A stretch of DNA of 23,999 nt. Origin: an uncultured Mycoplasmatota bacterium. GTDB taxonomy: Bacteria > Bacillota_I > Bacilli_A > RF39 > UBA660. The stretch lies in assembly GCA_900543675.1 (NCBI GenBank), contig UQRY01000027.1:1-23999 (forward strand), given 5' to 3'. Shown one piece after another: positions 1 through 5,970 of this stretch. The position numbers were made by a program, and so were the translations under genes. The stretch's first letter is position 1; every line of letters begins with the position of its first letter. The notes below the pieces were generated by a model, which ran no database searches, was not told the origin of the DNA, and saw only the letters and a program-made list of their open reading frames with translations.

Positions 1-208
1 GGTTACTTAATTGGATAATAGAAAAAAGAACATTTTGACGATGTTCTATATTGTCGTGGATAAATACGAAATTTTAAAATAAGATTTTGAAAAATTTTAT
101 CAAAATCCTAAAAACTATTATAACCTTATATAAATTTCCTGTAAAATACCGGAACTCAAATCAAAAAATAGTAGATTAAAGTTTCAAAATATGCTAATAT
201 GAGGGTAG

Positions 209-245
209 GAAAAATAGAAAGATATGTACTTAACTGCTATTTTTC
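209..245. repeat. 9-bp inverted repeat, possible RNA hairpin
   Basis: GAAAAATAG at 209-217 is the exact reverse complement of CTATTTTTC at 237-245, with a 19-nt loop. It lies about 180 bp upstream of the surface-protein operon. It is AT-rich, so chance is possible; function unknown. Confidence 0.4.
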
Positions 246-354
246 ACTAAAATTTTAAGTAAATTCTATTTCGCAAAGTATTAAACTTTATGAAAATGAG
301 AATTCTTTTTCTCTATTTTGAAACGTTCTATTATTAATATTTCAAATTTTATTT

Positions 355-370
355 AAAGTATGTATACTTT
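355..370. promoter_or_regulatory. Operator-like palindrome upstream of the DGR target operon
   Basis: AAAGTAT at 355-361 and ATACTTT at 364-370 are perfect inverted repeats with a 2-bp spacer, the shape of a dimeric regulator site. It is about 50 bp upstream of the first gene. No regulator is identified; the functional role is inference. Confidence 0.35.
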
Positions 371-408
371 CTGTTTTTTCCATTAATAATTAGAAAAATG
401 AAACGATA

Positions 409-426
409 AAGGAGGTTATTGGGATA
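409..426 (+). promoter_or_regulatory. Strong SD followed by a possible AUA start codon
   Basis: AAGGAGG at 409-415 is followed after 8 nt by an in-frame ATA (424-426). No ATG, GTG or TTG in the correct frame lies at a usable distance. This SD decides the likely start of the first gene. Confidence 0.5.
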
Positions 427-936
427 AAAAGAGGTTTAGCGTTATTGTTTAAGCAGGATAGATGGCGAATAAAAAGTGTAATGATTGCCTGTTTTATTTT
501 GTTTTTGATTGTATTCATTTTAAAAGAGTCATATGCTTATTTTACATCATCTAGTCAATCTGTTGTACAAGGTATGGCAACAGGGGAAGTTATTTGTGAA
601 GTAACAGTAGATTCTAATCCTAATTATGTAGAGAATAACATTGCTTATTTTCGAATTAAAGTAACGAATACGAAAGACAATGCTGTTACTGGTGTGCCTG
701 TTAAGTATCAGTTAACTATTCAAAATGAAGAAGGTTCGAATGGGCTCTTTTATTATATTGATTCAGAAGGAAATACAAGTAGTTCTACTGGGGAATATTT
801 ATCTAGTATTACTAGTTTAGAATATACTTTTGATACGAGTGAAGCGACTAGGGAATTTAAAGTGTACGTTAAAGTTCCTAGTGGTTTAAAAGAAACAGTG
901 AACGCCAAAGTATATCTTGAGGCAGTTCAAGCTTAA
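424..936 (+). CDS. SipW-type exported surface protein (TasA/camelysin-like)
   Basis: This is a small exported protein of about 170 residues. It has a basic N-terminus, one long hydrophobic segment (IACFILFLIVFIL) and the processing-site motif SYAYFTSSSQS, typical of SipW-dependent signal peptides in TasA/camelysin-like proteins. The rest is beta-rich with no recognised catalytic motif. The next gene, the DGR target, starts 24 bp downstream and carries the same AYFT motif, so the two are probably co-expressed and exported together. The start is unusual. The strong SD (AAGGAGG, 409-415) sits 8 nt before an in-frame ATA at 424. The first standard start, TTG at 445, is 29 nt away, and the ATG at 481 lacks an SD. 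I chose 424, but 445 is possible. A structural or adhesive role is inference. Confidence 0.7.
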   Translation: MKRGLALLFKQDRWRIKSVMIACFILFLIVFILKESYAYFTSSSQSVVQGMATGEVICEVTVDSNPNYVENNIAYFRIKVTNTKDNAVTGVPVKYQLTIQNEEGSNGLFYYIDSEGNTSSSTGEYLSSITSLEYTFDTSEATREFKVYVKVPSGLKETVNAKVYLEAVQA

Positions 937-960
937 TGGGAAATAGGAGGAAGCTAGTAT

Positions 961-2688
961 ATGGTAAAAAAATTGATTTTTTTTGGTTTGGTTCTTATTT
1001 TTTTGGGAGTACTCTTATCCTTTAATATTTCTACTGCTTATTTTACTACGGAAAATAGTTTTCCAGTATCCATTGTAGTTCCAGAAGATAATTACTGTAT
1101 AAAAAATGGGATTACTAAATTGAGTGATTGTATGTTGGTGATGGAAAATTATGCATCTTCTCCTGAAGAAGCTAAGACTTATATTGAATCTAAGGGGAAT
1201 GCTACCACTAATCAAACTGCGCCAACAATTACTTTCCAAGAGACTACTACTGAAGTGTCTAATACTACAAACGGGGTTATTTCTACAACCGCTCATTTTA
1301 CATTAGGAAAAAGCTATACTTTTAATTCTACAACCGGTATGTTTACTTTAACCGATTATAATAATAATGACTTAAGTGATGAATATATCAATTATTATAC
1401 TTGTGGTTCAGCGACTGGTACTTATACTTCTTGTACGACAATGTATCAAATAAGAGCATATGAAAAAGTACAATCTGGAACAACGACAACCTATAAAGTA
1501 ACTAAAGCTACTCGTTATACTTATAAGGTTTTGGAATCATTAGATTCAGAAATTGGATTATACGCAACAAATGATGATGATGGAACTTCTTATTTTTATC
1601 GAGGAGCAGTGGAGAATAATTATTTATCTTTTGCAGGGTTTATTTGGCGAATAGTTAGAATAAATGGAAATGGAAGTATTCGCTTAATTTATTCTGGGAC
1701 CTCAACTAATGCAACAGGTAGTGCTACTTCGATTGGAACAAGTCAATATAATTCGAGATACTTTGATCCTACTTATGTTGGTTATAAATATCATGAGAAT
1801 TTTCAGTTGAAAGAGGATACGACACAAGCAAATTATACCAATATTTCTGATAATAACGTTTATTATTATAGTGATTCTTATAGTTTTAATGAAGAGACGA
1901 GGAAATTTACATTAAATGGAAATAAAATATCTGGTACTTGGGAGAGTGCGAATCAAGAGGTGATAGCAAGTTACCCCTATACCTGTTTAAGTACAAACGA
2001 AAACGGAACTTGTGATTTTTTGTTACGATTAAAAGGGTATAATAGTCCAACTAGTGCGAAAGTAAATTATATTACTTATTCTTCAGTAGATTATCCGTCA
2101 CTTTTAAATAATACAAAGGATTCAACTATTAAGGGGAAAATCGATAGTTGGTATGCAACGAACATTCAAAATAAACAGGATAGTAATGGAGTAAGTTATG
2201 CGTCATACTTAAGTGATGAAGTATTCTGTAATGATCGGACTTTTACCTCTGGAGATGGTTTTTCGATTTCTAAAACGACAAATTTTAGTCCGTACTACCG
2301 AGTGTTAAATCAGAAGCAACCAAGTTTATCCTGTAGTCAAGATAGCGATAAATTTACAGTGAGTCCAGAAAAGGGAAATGGAAAGCTTACTTATCCAGTT
2401 GGATTAATTACGGTTGATGAAGCTGCTTTTGCGGGTGGTGTTTATCTATCGGCTAATCCGGAATACTATTTATATACCGGTCAAACTTATTGGACAATGT
2501 CGCCGTATTTCTTCTATTCGTCCACTGCGAACGCGCACGCCTGGCGCGTCCTTTCGACTGGGCACTTGGATGCGAATTGGGTCGCGTCGTCGAACGGCGT
2601 CCGCCCAGTCATCAATCTGTTACCTGATATCTTGATTACTGGAGGAGATGGAACGAAGGTCAATCCATATATGGTAGCTCTTTCTTAA
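961..2688 (+). CDS. DGR target: surface-anchored variable protein with C-type-lectin-like C-terminus
   Basis: This 575-residue exported protein is the diversified target of the retroelement. Residues 1-27 form a hydrophobic signal/anchor ending in STAYFTTEN, a SipW-type motif shared with the preceding gene. The middle (about 30-480) is rich in Thr, Ser, Asn and Tyr, as in cell-surface proteins. The C-terminus carries the pattern of the C-type-lectin/formylglycine-enzyme-like fold used by DGR targets: YWTMSP at 510-515, NGVRPVINL at 545-553, then a Gly-rich end. The VR spans residues 513-549. Compared with the TR-encoded version, residues 517, 519, 522, 526, 529, 531, 535, 537 and 542 differ. 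The SD (AGGAGG) lies 9 nt before ATG 961. The ligand is unknown; a binding role is inferred from the fold. Confidence 0.88.
   Translation: MVKKLIFFGLVLIFLGVLLSFNISTAYFTTENSFPVSIVVPEDNYCIKNGITKLSDCMLVMENYASSPEEAKTYIESKGNATTNQTAPTITFQETTTEVSNTTNGVISTTAHFTLGKSYTFNSTTGMFTLTDYNNNDLSDEYINYYTCGSATGTYTSCTTMYQIRAYEKVQSGTTTTYKVTKATRYTYKVLESLDSEIGLYATNDDDGTSYFYRGAVENNYLSFAGFIWRIVRINGNGSIRLIYSGTSTNATGSATSIGTSQYNSRYFDPTYVGYKYHENFQLKEDTTQANYTNISDNNVYYYSDSYSFNEETRKFTLNGNKISGTWESANQEVIASYPYTCLSTNENGTCDFLLRLKGYNSPTSAKVNYITYSSVDYPSLLNNTKDSTIKGKIDSWYATNIQNKQDSNGVSYASYLSDEVFCNDRTFTSGDGFSISKTTNFSPYYRVLNQKQPSLSCSQDSDKFTVSPEKGNGKLTYPVGLITVDEAAFAGGVYLSANPEYYLYTGQTYWTMSPYFFYSSTANAHAWRVLSTGHLDANWVASSNGVRPVINLLPDILITGGDGTKVNPYMVALS
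2499..2608 (+). repeat. DGR variable repeat (VR)
   Basis: These 110 bp inside the target gene align without gaps to the template repeat at 2767-2876 (offset 268). They differ at 13 positions, all at adenines of the template: A to T four times, A to C five, A to G four. None of the 83 non-adenine positions differs. The 3' end from 2585 on is identical and GC-rich, as expected of an initiation-of-mutagenic-homing (IMH) region. Homology stops abruptly after 2608. Confidence 0.95.
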
Positions 2689-2703
2689 AAAGGAAAGCGA
2701 TTA

Positions 2704-2729
2704 AGCTAAAATGACTCATCATTTTAGCT
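2704..2729 (+). other. 11-bp perfect hairpin between VR and TR
   Basis: AGCTAAAATGA (2704-2714) pairs perfectly with TCATTTTAGCT (2719-2729) around a 4-nt loop. It lies 15 bp after the target stop codon and 95 bp after VR. No U-tract follows, so it does not resemble a standard terminator. A DNA hairpin/cruciform downstream of VR assists target recognition in the Bordetella phage DGR; a similar role here is inference. Confidence 0.55.
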
Positions 2730-2766
2730 AAGCGGGGCTAATCTCCTATTTTGGGACTGTTCTTCG

Positions 2767-2876
2767 GTCGCCGTATAACTTCAATTCGTCCAATGCGAAC
2801 GCGAACGCCTGGAACGTCAATTCGACTGGAAACTTGAATGCGAATTGGGTCACGTCGTCGAACGGCGTCCGCCCAG
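2767..2876 (+). repeat. DGR template repeat (TR)
   Basis: This is the donor copy for mutagenic homing, non-coding, 78 bp downstream of the target gene. It contains 27 adenines; 13 are substituted in VR. In the VR reading frame it has eleven AAC/AAT codons, the codon type on which adenine mutagenesis gives the widest amino-acid range without creating stop codons. GC is about 55%, far above the surrounding DNA. It is on the same strand as the RT, as in known DGRs, but is separated from it by an insertion sequence. Confidence 0.95.
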
Positions 2877-3042
2877 ATTCCTACTACAATTAGTGTAATA
2901 AAAATACTAATGAACCGTGTGCTATAGATTACGGTTTATAGTGAGAGGAAGTAATAATTTTTTTAGCAGAAATTATGATCTACTAATAGATTGGAAACAA
3001 GATTAGCCCTTGAAATAGTTTTCTATTTCTAAAAATATGATA

Positions 3043-3062
3043 TAGACGTAATTAGACGTAAT
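3043..3062. repeat. Tandem 10-bp repeat
   Basis: TAGACGTAAT occurs twice back to back (3043-3052, 3053-3062) in the DGR spacer. Function unknown. Confidence 0.6.
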
Positions 3063-3090
3063 TTACTTTTAATTACTAGCGCTATATCGC

Positions 3091-3114
3091 TTATGGCAGA
3101 AATATCTGCCATAA
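3091..3114 (+). other. 10-bp perfect hairpin in the DGR spacer
   Basis: TTATGGCAGA (3091-3100) pairs with TCTGCCATAA (3105-3114) around a 4-nt loop AATA. No U-tract follows, so it is probably not a terminator. It could be a structural part of the TR RNA, by inference. Confidence 0.5.
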
Positions 3115-3240
3115 CTAATAGGAGTATAAGGTTGAAAAAAATATAATTAAATTAAAACACGCAAAAAGAGTTCAAAAATAAGAAATTTTCTTGAACTGAA
3201 AGTAAGTCAATGAAGACTATAAAATAAGTTGTTCTTTGAA

Positions 3241-3256
3241 ATAGTAAACTGTTATT
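3241..3256. repeat. IS inverted repeat, transposase 3' side
   Basis: ATAGTAAACTGTTATT, the exact reverse complement of 4717-4732. It overlaps the transposase stop codon at 3255-3257. Confidence 0.75.
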
Positions 3257-4091
3257 AGGTATTCTGCAAAGTAATGTTGTAACCTAAATTGGTTAAATAA
3301 GAAATCATTTCTTCTGGAGTATTTTGAAGATTTTGATGTGATTTAAAATTCTTGTTCATTAAATTTTCGAATCTCTTATAATCAAAAACTTCGCCAGTTA
3401 GTAAGATATGGTATATGCTTGTAAGTAATAACCTTGCAATGGCAATAATAGCTTTTTTGTGACCTCTACGTCTTTTTAAAGATTCATATCTAGCCTTAAT
3501 ATAAGGGCAAGATTTATCTTTAATGGCACATAAAGCACACTGAACAAGTAAAGGCTTGATATAAATACCAGCTTTGGTGATCCTAACAGATTTCTTTTTC
3601 TTGGCAGATTCATTACATCTAGGAGTAAGACCAGCCCAAGAACAAAGATGTTTATCATCAATAAAAGTATCCATATTTGTACCAATTTCTGCTATAATAA
3701 ATATCGCTGATATTTCTTTTATACCAGGAACGGTTAAAAGAAGATTAATTTCAGTAGAATATTTATGAGCAAGTTTTAAAATTTGTTCTTCTAATTCATC
3801 AATACATTCATTAATTGAATCGTAATGTTTTAGAACAATATTCATTTTTGATGATTGAGACTCATCAAAATTACCATTGATAGATTTCAAAATCTCTTCA
3901 GGTGATGATTTCAAATTTTTACGAAGCAATGGTGTAATATCATCTAAAGTTAAATTAGGGTTAGAAAGCATTAACTTTAAGATTGATTGAGATGTTTTGC
4001 CAAAAACATCCGTTACAACATTAGCAATTTGAACATTAGAAATAGTAAGAGAATTTTGAAATCTATTTTTCTCCAGAACGAATATTAACAA
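3255..4091 (-). CDS. IS110-family transposase, C-terminal part (frameshifted)
   Basis: This is the C-terminal half of the IS110/IS1111 transposase. It contains the conserved C-terminal domain: LTVPGIKEISA, a helix-hairpin-helix-like segment, then WAGLTPRCNESAKKKKS and RITKAG, the region that carries the catalytic serine in this family. The protein text resumes as EKNRFQNSLTISN, exactly where the upstream piece ends with RSGEK, so both are parts of one transposase of about 420 residues. The ATG at 4091 is probably not a natural start, because the residues before EKNR are out of frame. The frame changes at a run of five A (plus-strand T run 4066-4070). Two more A would restore a family-like RSGEKNR sequence. 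Confidence 0.8.
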   Translation of the reverse strand: MLIFVLEKNRFQNSLTISNVQIANVVTDVFGKTSQSILKLMLSNPNLTLDDITPLLRKNLKSSPEEILKSINGNFDESQSSKMNIVLKHYDSINECIDELEEQILKLAHKYSTEINLLLTVPGIKEISAIFIIAEIGTNMDTFIDDKHLCSWAGLTPRCNESAKKKKSVRITKAGIYIKPLLVQCALCAIKDKSCPYIKARYESLKRRRGHKKAIIAIARLLLTSIYHILLTGEVFDYKRFENLMNKNFKSHQNLQNTPEEMISYLTNLGYNITLQNT

Positions 4092-4506
4092 GTTTATTGC
4101 GATAACGCATCAAGTCTCTTAATTGTCTAATATCTGGAGGAGGCATAAAAGAAGGTTCAACAAGCCCGTGTTTAAACATATCTGCAATCCAAATAGAATC
4201 TTTTTTATCTGTTTTCTTACCCTGTATAGATCTAACATATTTTGGGTGAGTAATAATGCATCTACATTTTTCTTCTAAAATATTGAATACAGGAATCCAG
4301 TATTTACCAGTAGATTCCATGCAAACATCCAAGGTACCATTAGAGACTAACCAATCACGACATTTAATTAAATCTTCAGTAAAAGTATTAAAAGATTTAG
4401 TTTGGTAATCAGTAATATCATGTTCATTTGTCTTTGCGATAGTTACTACAATAACTTTTTTGTGAACATCAATGCCTGCACAATTTCTGTTAACAATCTT
4501 TAACAT
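4063..4506 (-). CDS. IS110-family transposase, N-terminal DEDD catalytic part (frameshifted)
   Basis: This is the N-terminal RuvC-like domain of the IS110/IS1111 transposase. The DEDD acidic residues are visible: Asp in CAGIDVHKK near residue 13, Glu in CMESTGKYW near 64, and the pair of Asp in KTDKKDSIWIADM near 98-105. The frame ends in a TAG right after RSGEK, and the rest of the protein follows in another frame (3255-4091). Unless ribosomes shift frame here, the transposase is inactive. It is encoded opposite to the DGR genes. The two pieces overlap by 29 nt only as a consequence of the frameshift. Confidence 0.8.
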   Translation of the reverse strand: MLKIVNRNCAGIDVHKKVIVVTIAKTNEHDITDYQTKSFNTFTEDLIKCRDWLVSNGTLDVCMESTGKYWIPVFNILEEKCRCIITHPKYVRSIQGKKTDKKDSIWIADMFKHGLVEPSFMPPPDIRQLRDLMRYRNKLVNIRSGEK

Positions 4507-4716
4507 AAACAGATTCCTTTCTAAAATATTTTGTTAAAGGGCCTTGACTGAAAATTCTCAAACTAGAAAAGCAAGTAATGGTTTTCACATAGATAAGGTT
4601 CCGTGCTCAAAAAGGCAACACTCATTTGTACACCGAGAATGATCGACACATATAATTATACGGGTTTAAAGATATACTTTAACACCACTCACCTTGCCGT
4701 GTTCTGTAGTATGCCC
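4507..4716 (-). ncRNA. Candidate IS110 guide (bridge) RNA region
   Basis: This is a 210-bp non-coding stretch between the transposase start and the inverted repeat. IS110-group elements encode a structured bridge RNA in the end upstream of the transposase, whereas IS1111-type elements carry it downstream. Here only the upstream end is long enough. I have not resolved target- and donor-binding loops, so this is inference from position. Confidence 0.35.
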
Positions 4717-4732
4717 AATAACAGTTTACTAT
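4717..4732. repeat. IS inverted repeat, transposase 5' side
   Basis: AATAACAGTTTACTAT, the exact reverse complement of 3241-3256, 210 bp upstream of the transposase start. Confidence 0.75.
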
Positions 4733-4835
4733 TATACAACAGAAAGAAAGTGTTGGAAATTTAGTTATTTATTTTCAATTCAATTTGTGCCTTTCAGAGG
4801 ACTGAAAGGACGATAGAAAGGAATGTTAGTTAATT
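4733..4835 (+). other. Gap between IS and DGR accessory genes, with 8-bp hairpin
   Basis: CCTTTCAG (4790-4797) pairs perfectly with CTGAAAGG (4802-4809) around loop AGGA, just before the SD (AAAGGA, 4817-4822) of the MutS-like gene. No U-tract follows. It may be the displaced end of the DGR spacer or a leader structure controlling the operon. I see no convincing -35/-10 pair here. Confidence 0.4.
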
Positions 4836-5243
4836 ATGAAAATAAAAGATAAATATCGAGAATTAAAAAGACAATACCCTGATTCTTTGATTTTATTACG
4901 ATCCGGTAATTTTTATATTACATATGACGATGATGCGCTCCTTCTCCATCATCTTTTTTCCTATCAATTACTGAAGGGAAAAGTTGGCTTTCCCCGTCAA
5001 AATTTGGAAAAAGTATATTCTAGATTAAAAGATGAGAGACTTAATTATGTGATTTTTTCTTCTGATGAGGAAATTGATCTTTATCAAAGTCAGGAGAATT
5101 GTTATTATTGTTATTTTCAAAGAATTAAAAAGTTAGAGTTTCAAGAATCTATGAATCAAATGTTATTAGATAGAATACGATTTTTACTTGCTTCAGATTC
5201 TACTAATTATATAAAAATTAAGGAGTTTTTAGATGAATTATAA
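4836..5243 (+). CDS. MutS domain-I-like DGR accessory protein (MSL type)
   Basis: This 135-residue protein resembles the mismatch-recognition N-terminal domain of MutS. Residues 3-35 (KYRELKRQYPDSLILLRSGNF, then YITYDDDALLLHH) follow the MutS pattern of a Tyr-Pro-Asp helix, a Gly-Asp/Asn-Phe-Tyr turn and a following acidic segment. MutS's Phe-x-Glu DNA-contact motif is not obvious: the second position reads YITY rather than YEMF. No ATPase domain is present. MutS-like (MSL) proteins are known DGR accessory proteins. It overlaps avd by 11 nt, so the two are translationally coupled. SD AAAGGA lies 13 nt before ATG 4836; an ATG at 4823 runs into a stop after nine codons. Its function in mutagenic homing is unknown. 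Confidence 0.75.
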   Translation: MKIKDKYRELKRQYPDSLILLRSGNFYITYDDDALLLHHLFSYQLLKGKVGFPRQNLEKVYSRLKDERLNYVIFSSDEEIDLYQSQENCYYCYFQRIKKLEFQESMNQMLLDRIRFLLASDSTNYIKIKEFLDEL

Positions 5244-5580
5244 TTTCAAAATTTTATCGAAGTGTGAGCGATTAATTCATTATTATCATAAATTATTAGT
5301 GAATTATCCCGGTAAAGAAATTGTATTGAAACAAAATATTCAAAGAACATTGTATGAATTAGTAGAATATATTTATTCTTATAGTATTAATCAAGTAATT
5401 CGAGTAAAAGAAAAGTATTTAAAGGATTTTATAGTTAAATTAGCGATGATAGATTTTTATACCAATATGAGTTACGAACTAAAAATTATTACTAAGAAGC
5501 AGGTAGAAGTATTAGGAAGAAATATTATTGAGATTAGAAAAATGGCTTATGGATTGGTGAAGAGTAATGAAGCAACTTGA
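5233..5580 (+). CDS. avd: Avd-like DGR accessory variability determinant
   Basis: This 115-residue, strongly basic, all-helical protein has no membrane segment and fits the Avd four-helix bundle (known examples about 115-130 residues). In characterised DGRs Avd forms a pentamer that binds the RT and the TR RNA and is required for cDNA synthesis. The pattern LYELVEYIYSYSINQV, then KEKYLKDFIVKLAMIDFYTNM, is typical of helices 2 and 3. It starts within the end of the MutS-like gene (ATG 5233, SD AAGGAG at 5219-5224) and its TGA overlaps the RT start by 14 nt. Assignment rests on size, composition, helical pattern and its position beside the RT; sequence conservation in this family is low. Confidence 0.8.
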   Translation: MNYNFKILSKCERLIHYYHKLLVNYPGKEIVLKQNIQRTLYELVEYIYSYSINQVIRVKEKYLKDFIVKLAMIDFYTNMSYELKIITKKQVEVLGRNIIEIRKMAYGLVKSNEAT

Positions 5581-5947
5581 GTATTCAACTTTACTAGACT
5601 TAGATCGACTACGAGAAGTGTTTTTTTCAATTAAAAATAATAGTCGTCATAAAGATAAAATTTTTGCTTATGAAATGTTTTTAACTGCCAATTTAATAGG
5701 GATTAAAACTATTCTACAAGATCGTGCTTATGTACATGGTAAGTATAATATATTTTTAATCCATCGTCCAAAAAGTAGGGTAATTATGAGTGAAAGTATG
5801 ACCGATAAAATTATTAATCACTTAGTTAGTCGTTATTGTTTATTTCCTTTAATTGAGCCTAAATTAATTGATATGAATGTCGCAACTAGAGAGGGTAAGG
5901 GATCTAAGGCTGCCTTGTTTTATGTGAAAAATATCTTCATCATTTAA
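5567..5947 (+). CDS. DGR reverse transcriptase, N-terminal part (frameshifted)
   Basis: This is the N-terminal 126 residues of the DGR reverse transcriptase. It includes the finger-region pattern that precedes motif A in group-II-intron-like RTs: RPKSRVIMSESMTDKIINH, then LIEPKLIDMNVATREGKGS, which matches the usual F/Y-D-x-x-x-A-x-R-x-G-K-G-T element. The frame stops at TAA 5945-5947, but the next frame continues without loss as KYLHHLKENHKHIYVLKCD. Adding one A to the A5 run at 5927-5931 restores a continuous protein of about 374 residues, the normal DGR RT length. The start overlaps the avd stop, with only a weak SD (GGTGAAGAG). Confidence 0.85.
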   Translation: MKQLEYSTLLDLDRLREVFFSIKNNSRHKDKIFAYEMFLTANLIGIKTILQDRAYVHGKYNIFLIHRPKSRVIMSESMTDKIINHLVSRYCLFPLIEPKLIDMNVATREGKGSKAALFYVKNIFII

Positions 5948-5970
5948 AGGAAAACCATAAACATATTTAT

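Larger units (their letters stand above)
1..423. other. Non-coding region upstream of the DGR target operon
   Basis: I see no convincing gene in this AT-rich stretch. It holds several inverted repeats: a 7-bp stem at 27-33/41-47, a 9-bp stem at 209-217/237-245, and a nearly perfect palindrome at 355-370. The last 15 bases contain a strong Shine-Dalgarno site (409-415). A promoter for the operon must lie here or upstream, but no clear -35/-10 pair stands out. Confidence 0.6.
2877..3240 (+). other. Non-coding DGR spacer downstream of TR, with several hairpins
   Basis: No gene is seen here. Structured elements include a 6-bp stem at 2913-2918/2931-2936, a 7-bp stem with TTTT loop at 3012-3029, a tandem 10-bp repeat TAGACGTAAT at 3043-3062, a 10-bp perfect stem at 3091-3114, and a 7-bp stem at 3169-3175/3191-3197. 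In characterised DGRs the RNA downstream of TR is structured and needed for cDNA priming; this may be the equivalent region, cut short by the IS. That role is inference. Confidence 0.45.
3241..4732 (-). mobile_element. IS110/IS1111-family insertion sequence within the DGR
   Basis: The element is bounded by a perfect 16-bp inverted repeat (3241-3256 and 4717-4732), with weaker similarity extending about 14 bp further inward. The repeat overlaps the transposase stop codon. The transposase is of the DEDD plus serine type, encoded on the minus strand in two pieces because of a frameshift. The 210 bp between the transposase start and the right-hand repeat is non-coding and could hold the guide (bridge/seek) RNA used by this family. 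Exact ends are uncertain, since in IS1111-type elements the repeats may be subterminal. The insertion splits the DGR between TR and the accessory/RT genes. Confidence 0.8.

Noticed and set aside
1015..1296. Minus-strand open frame inside the target gene
   Set aside because: Antisense to a well-supported gene; no SD and no recognisable protein.
2414..2635. 73-codon open frame overlapping the VR in another frame
   Set aside because: It lies inside the target gene in a shifted frame and has no SD; the target frame explains the VR/TR codon pattern.
2704..2729. Ordinary intrinsic terminator of the target gene
   Set aside because: The stem is followed by AAGCGGGGC rather than a U-run, so it does not fit a standard terminator.
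3476..3768. Short open frames on both strands within the transposase region
   Set aside because: They are shadows of the transposase; no motif or SD.
5920..5947. Programmed -1 frameshifting in the RT
   Set aside because: The local G AAA AAT heptamer would re-pair poorly after slippage and no clear stimulatory structure is seen; a lost base is simpler, though not excluded.
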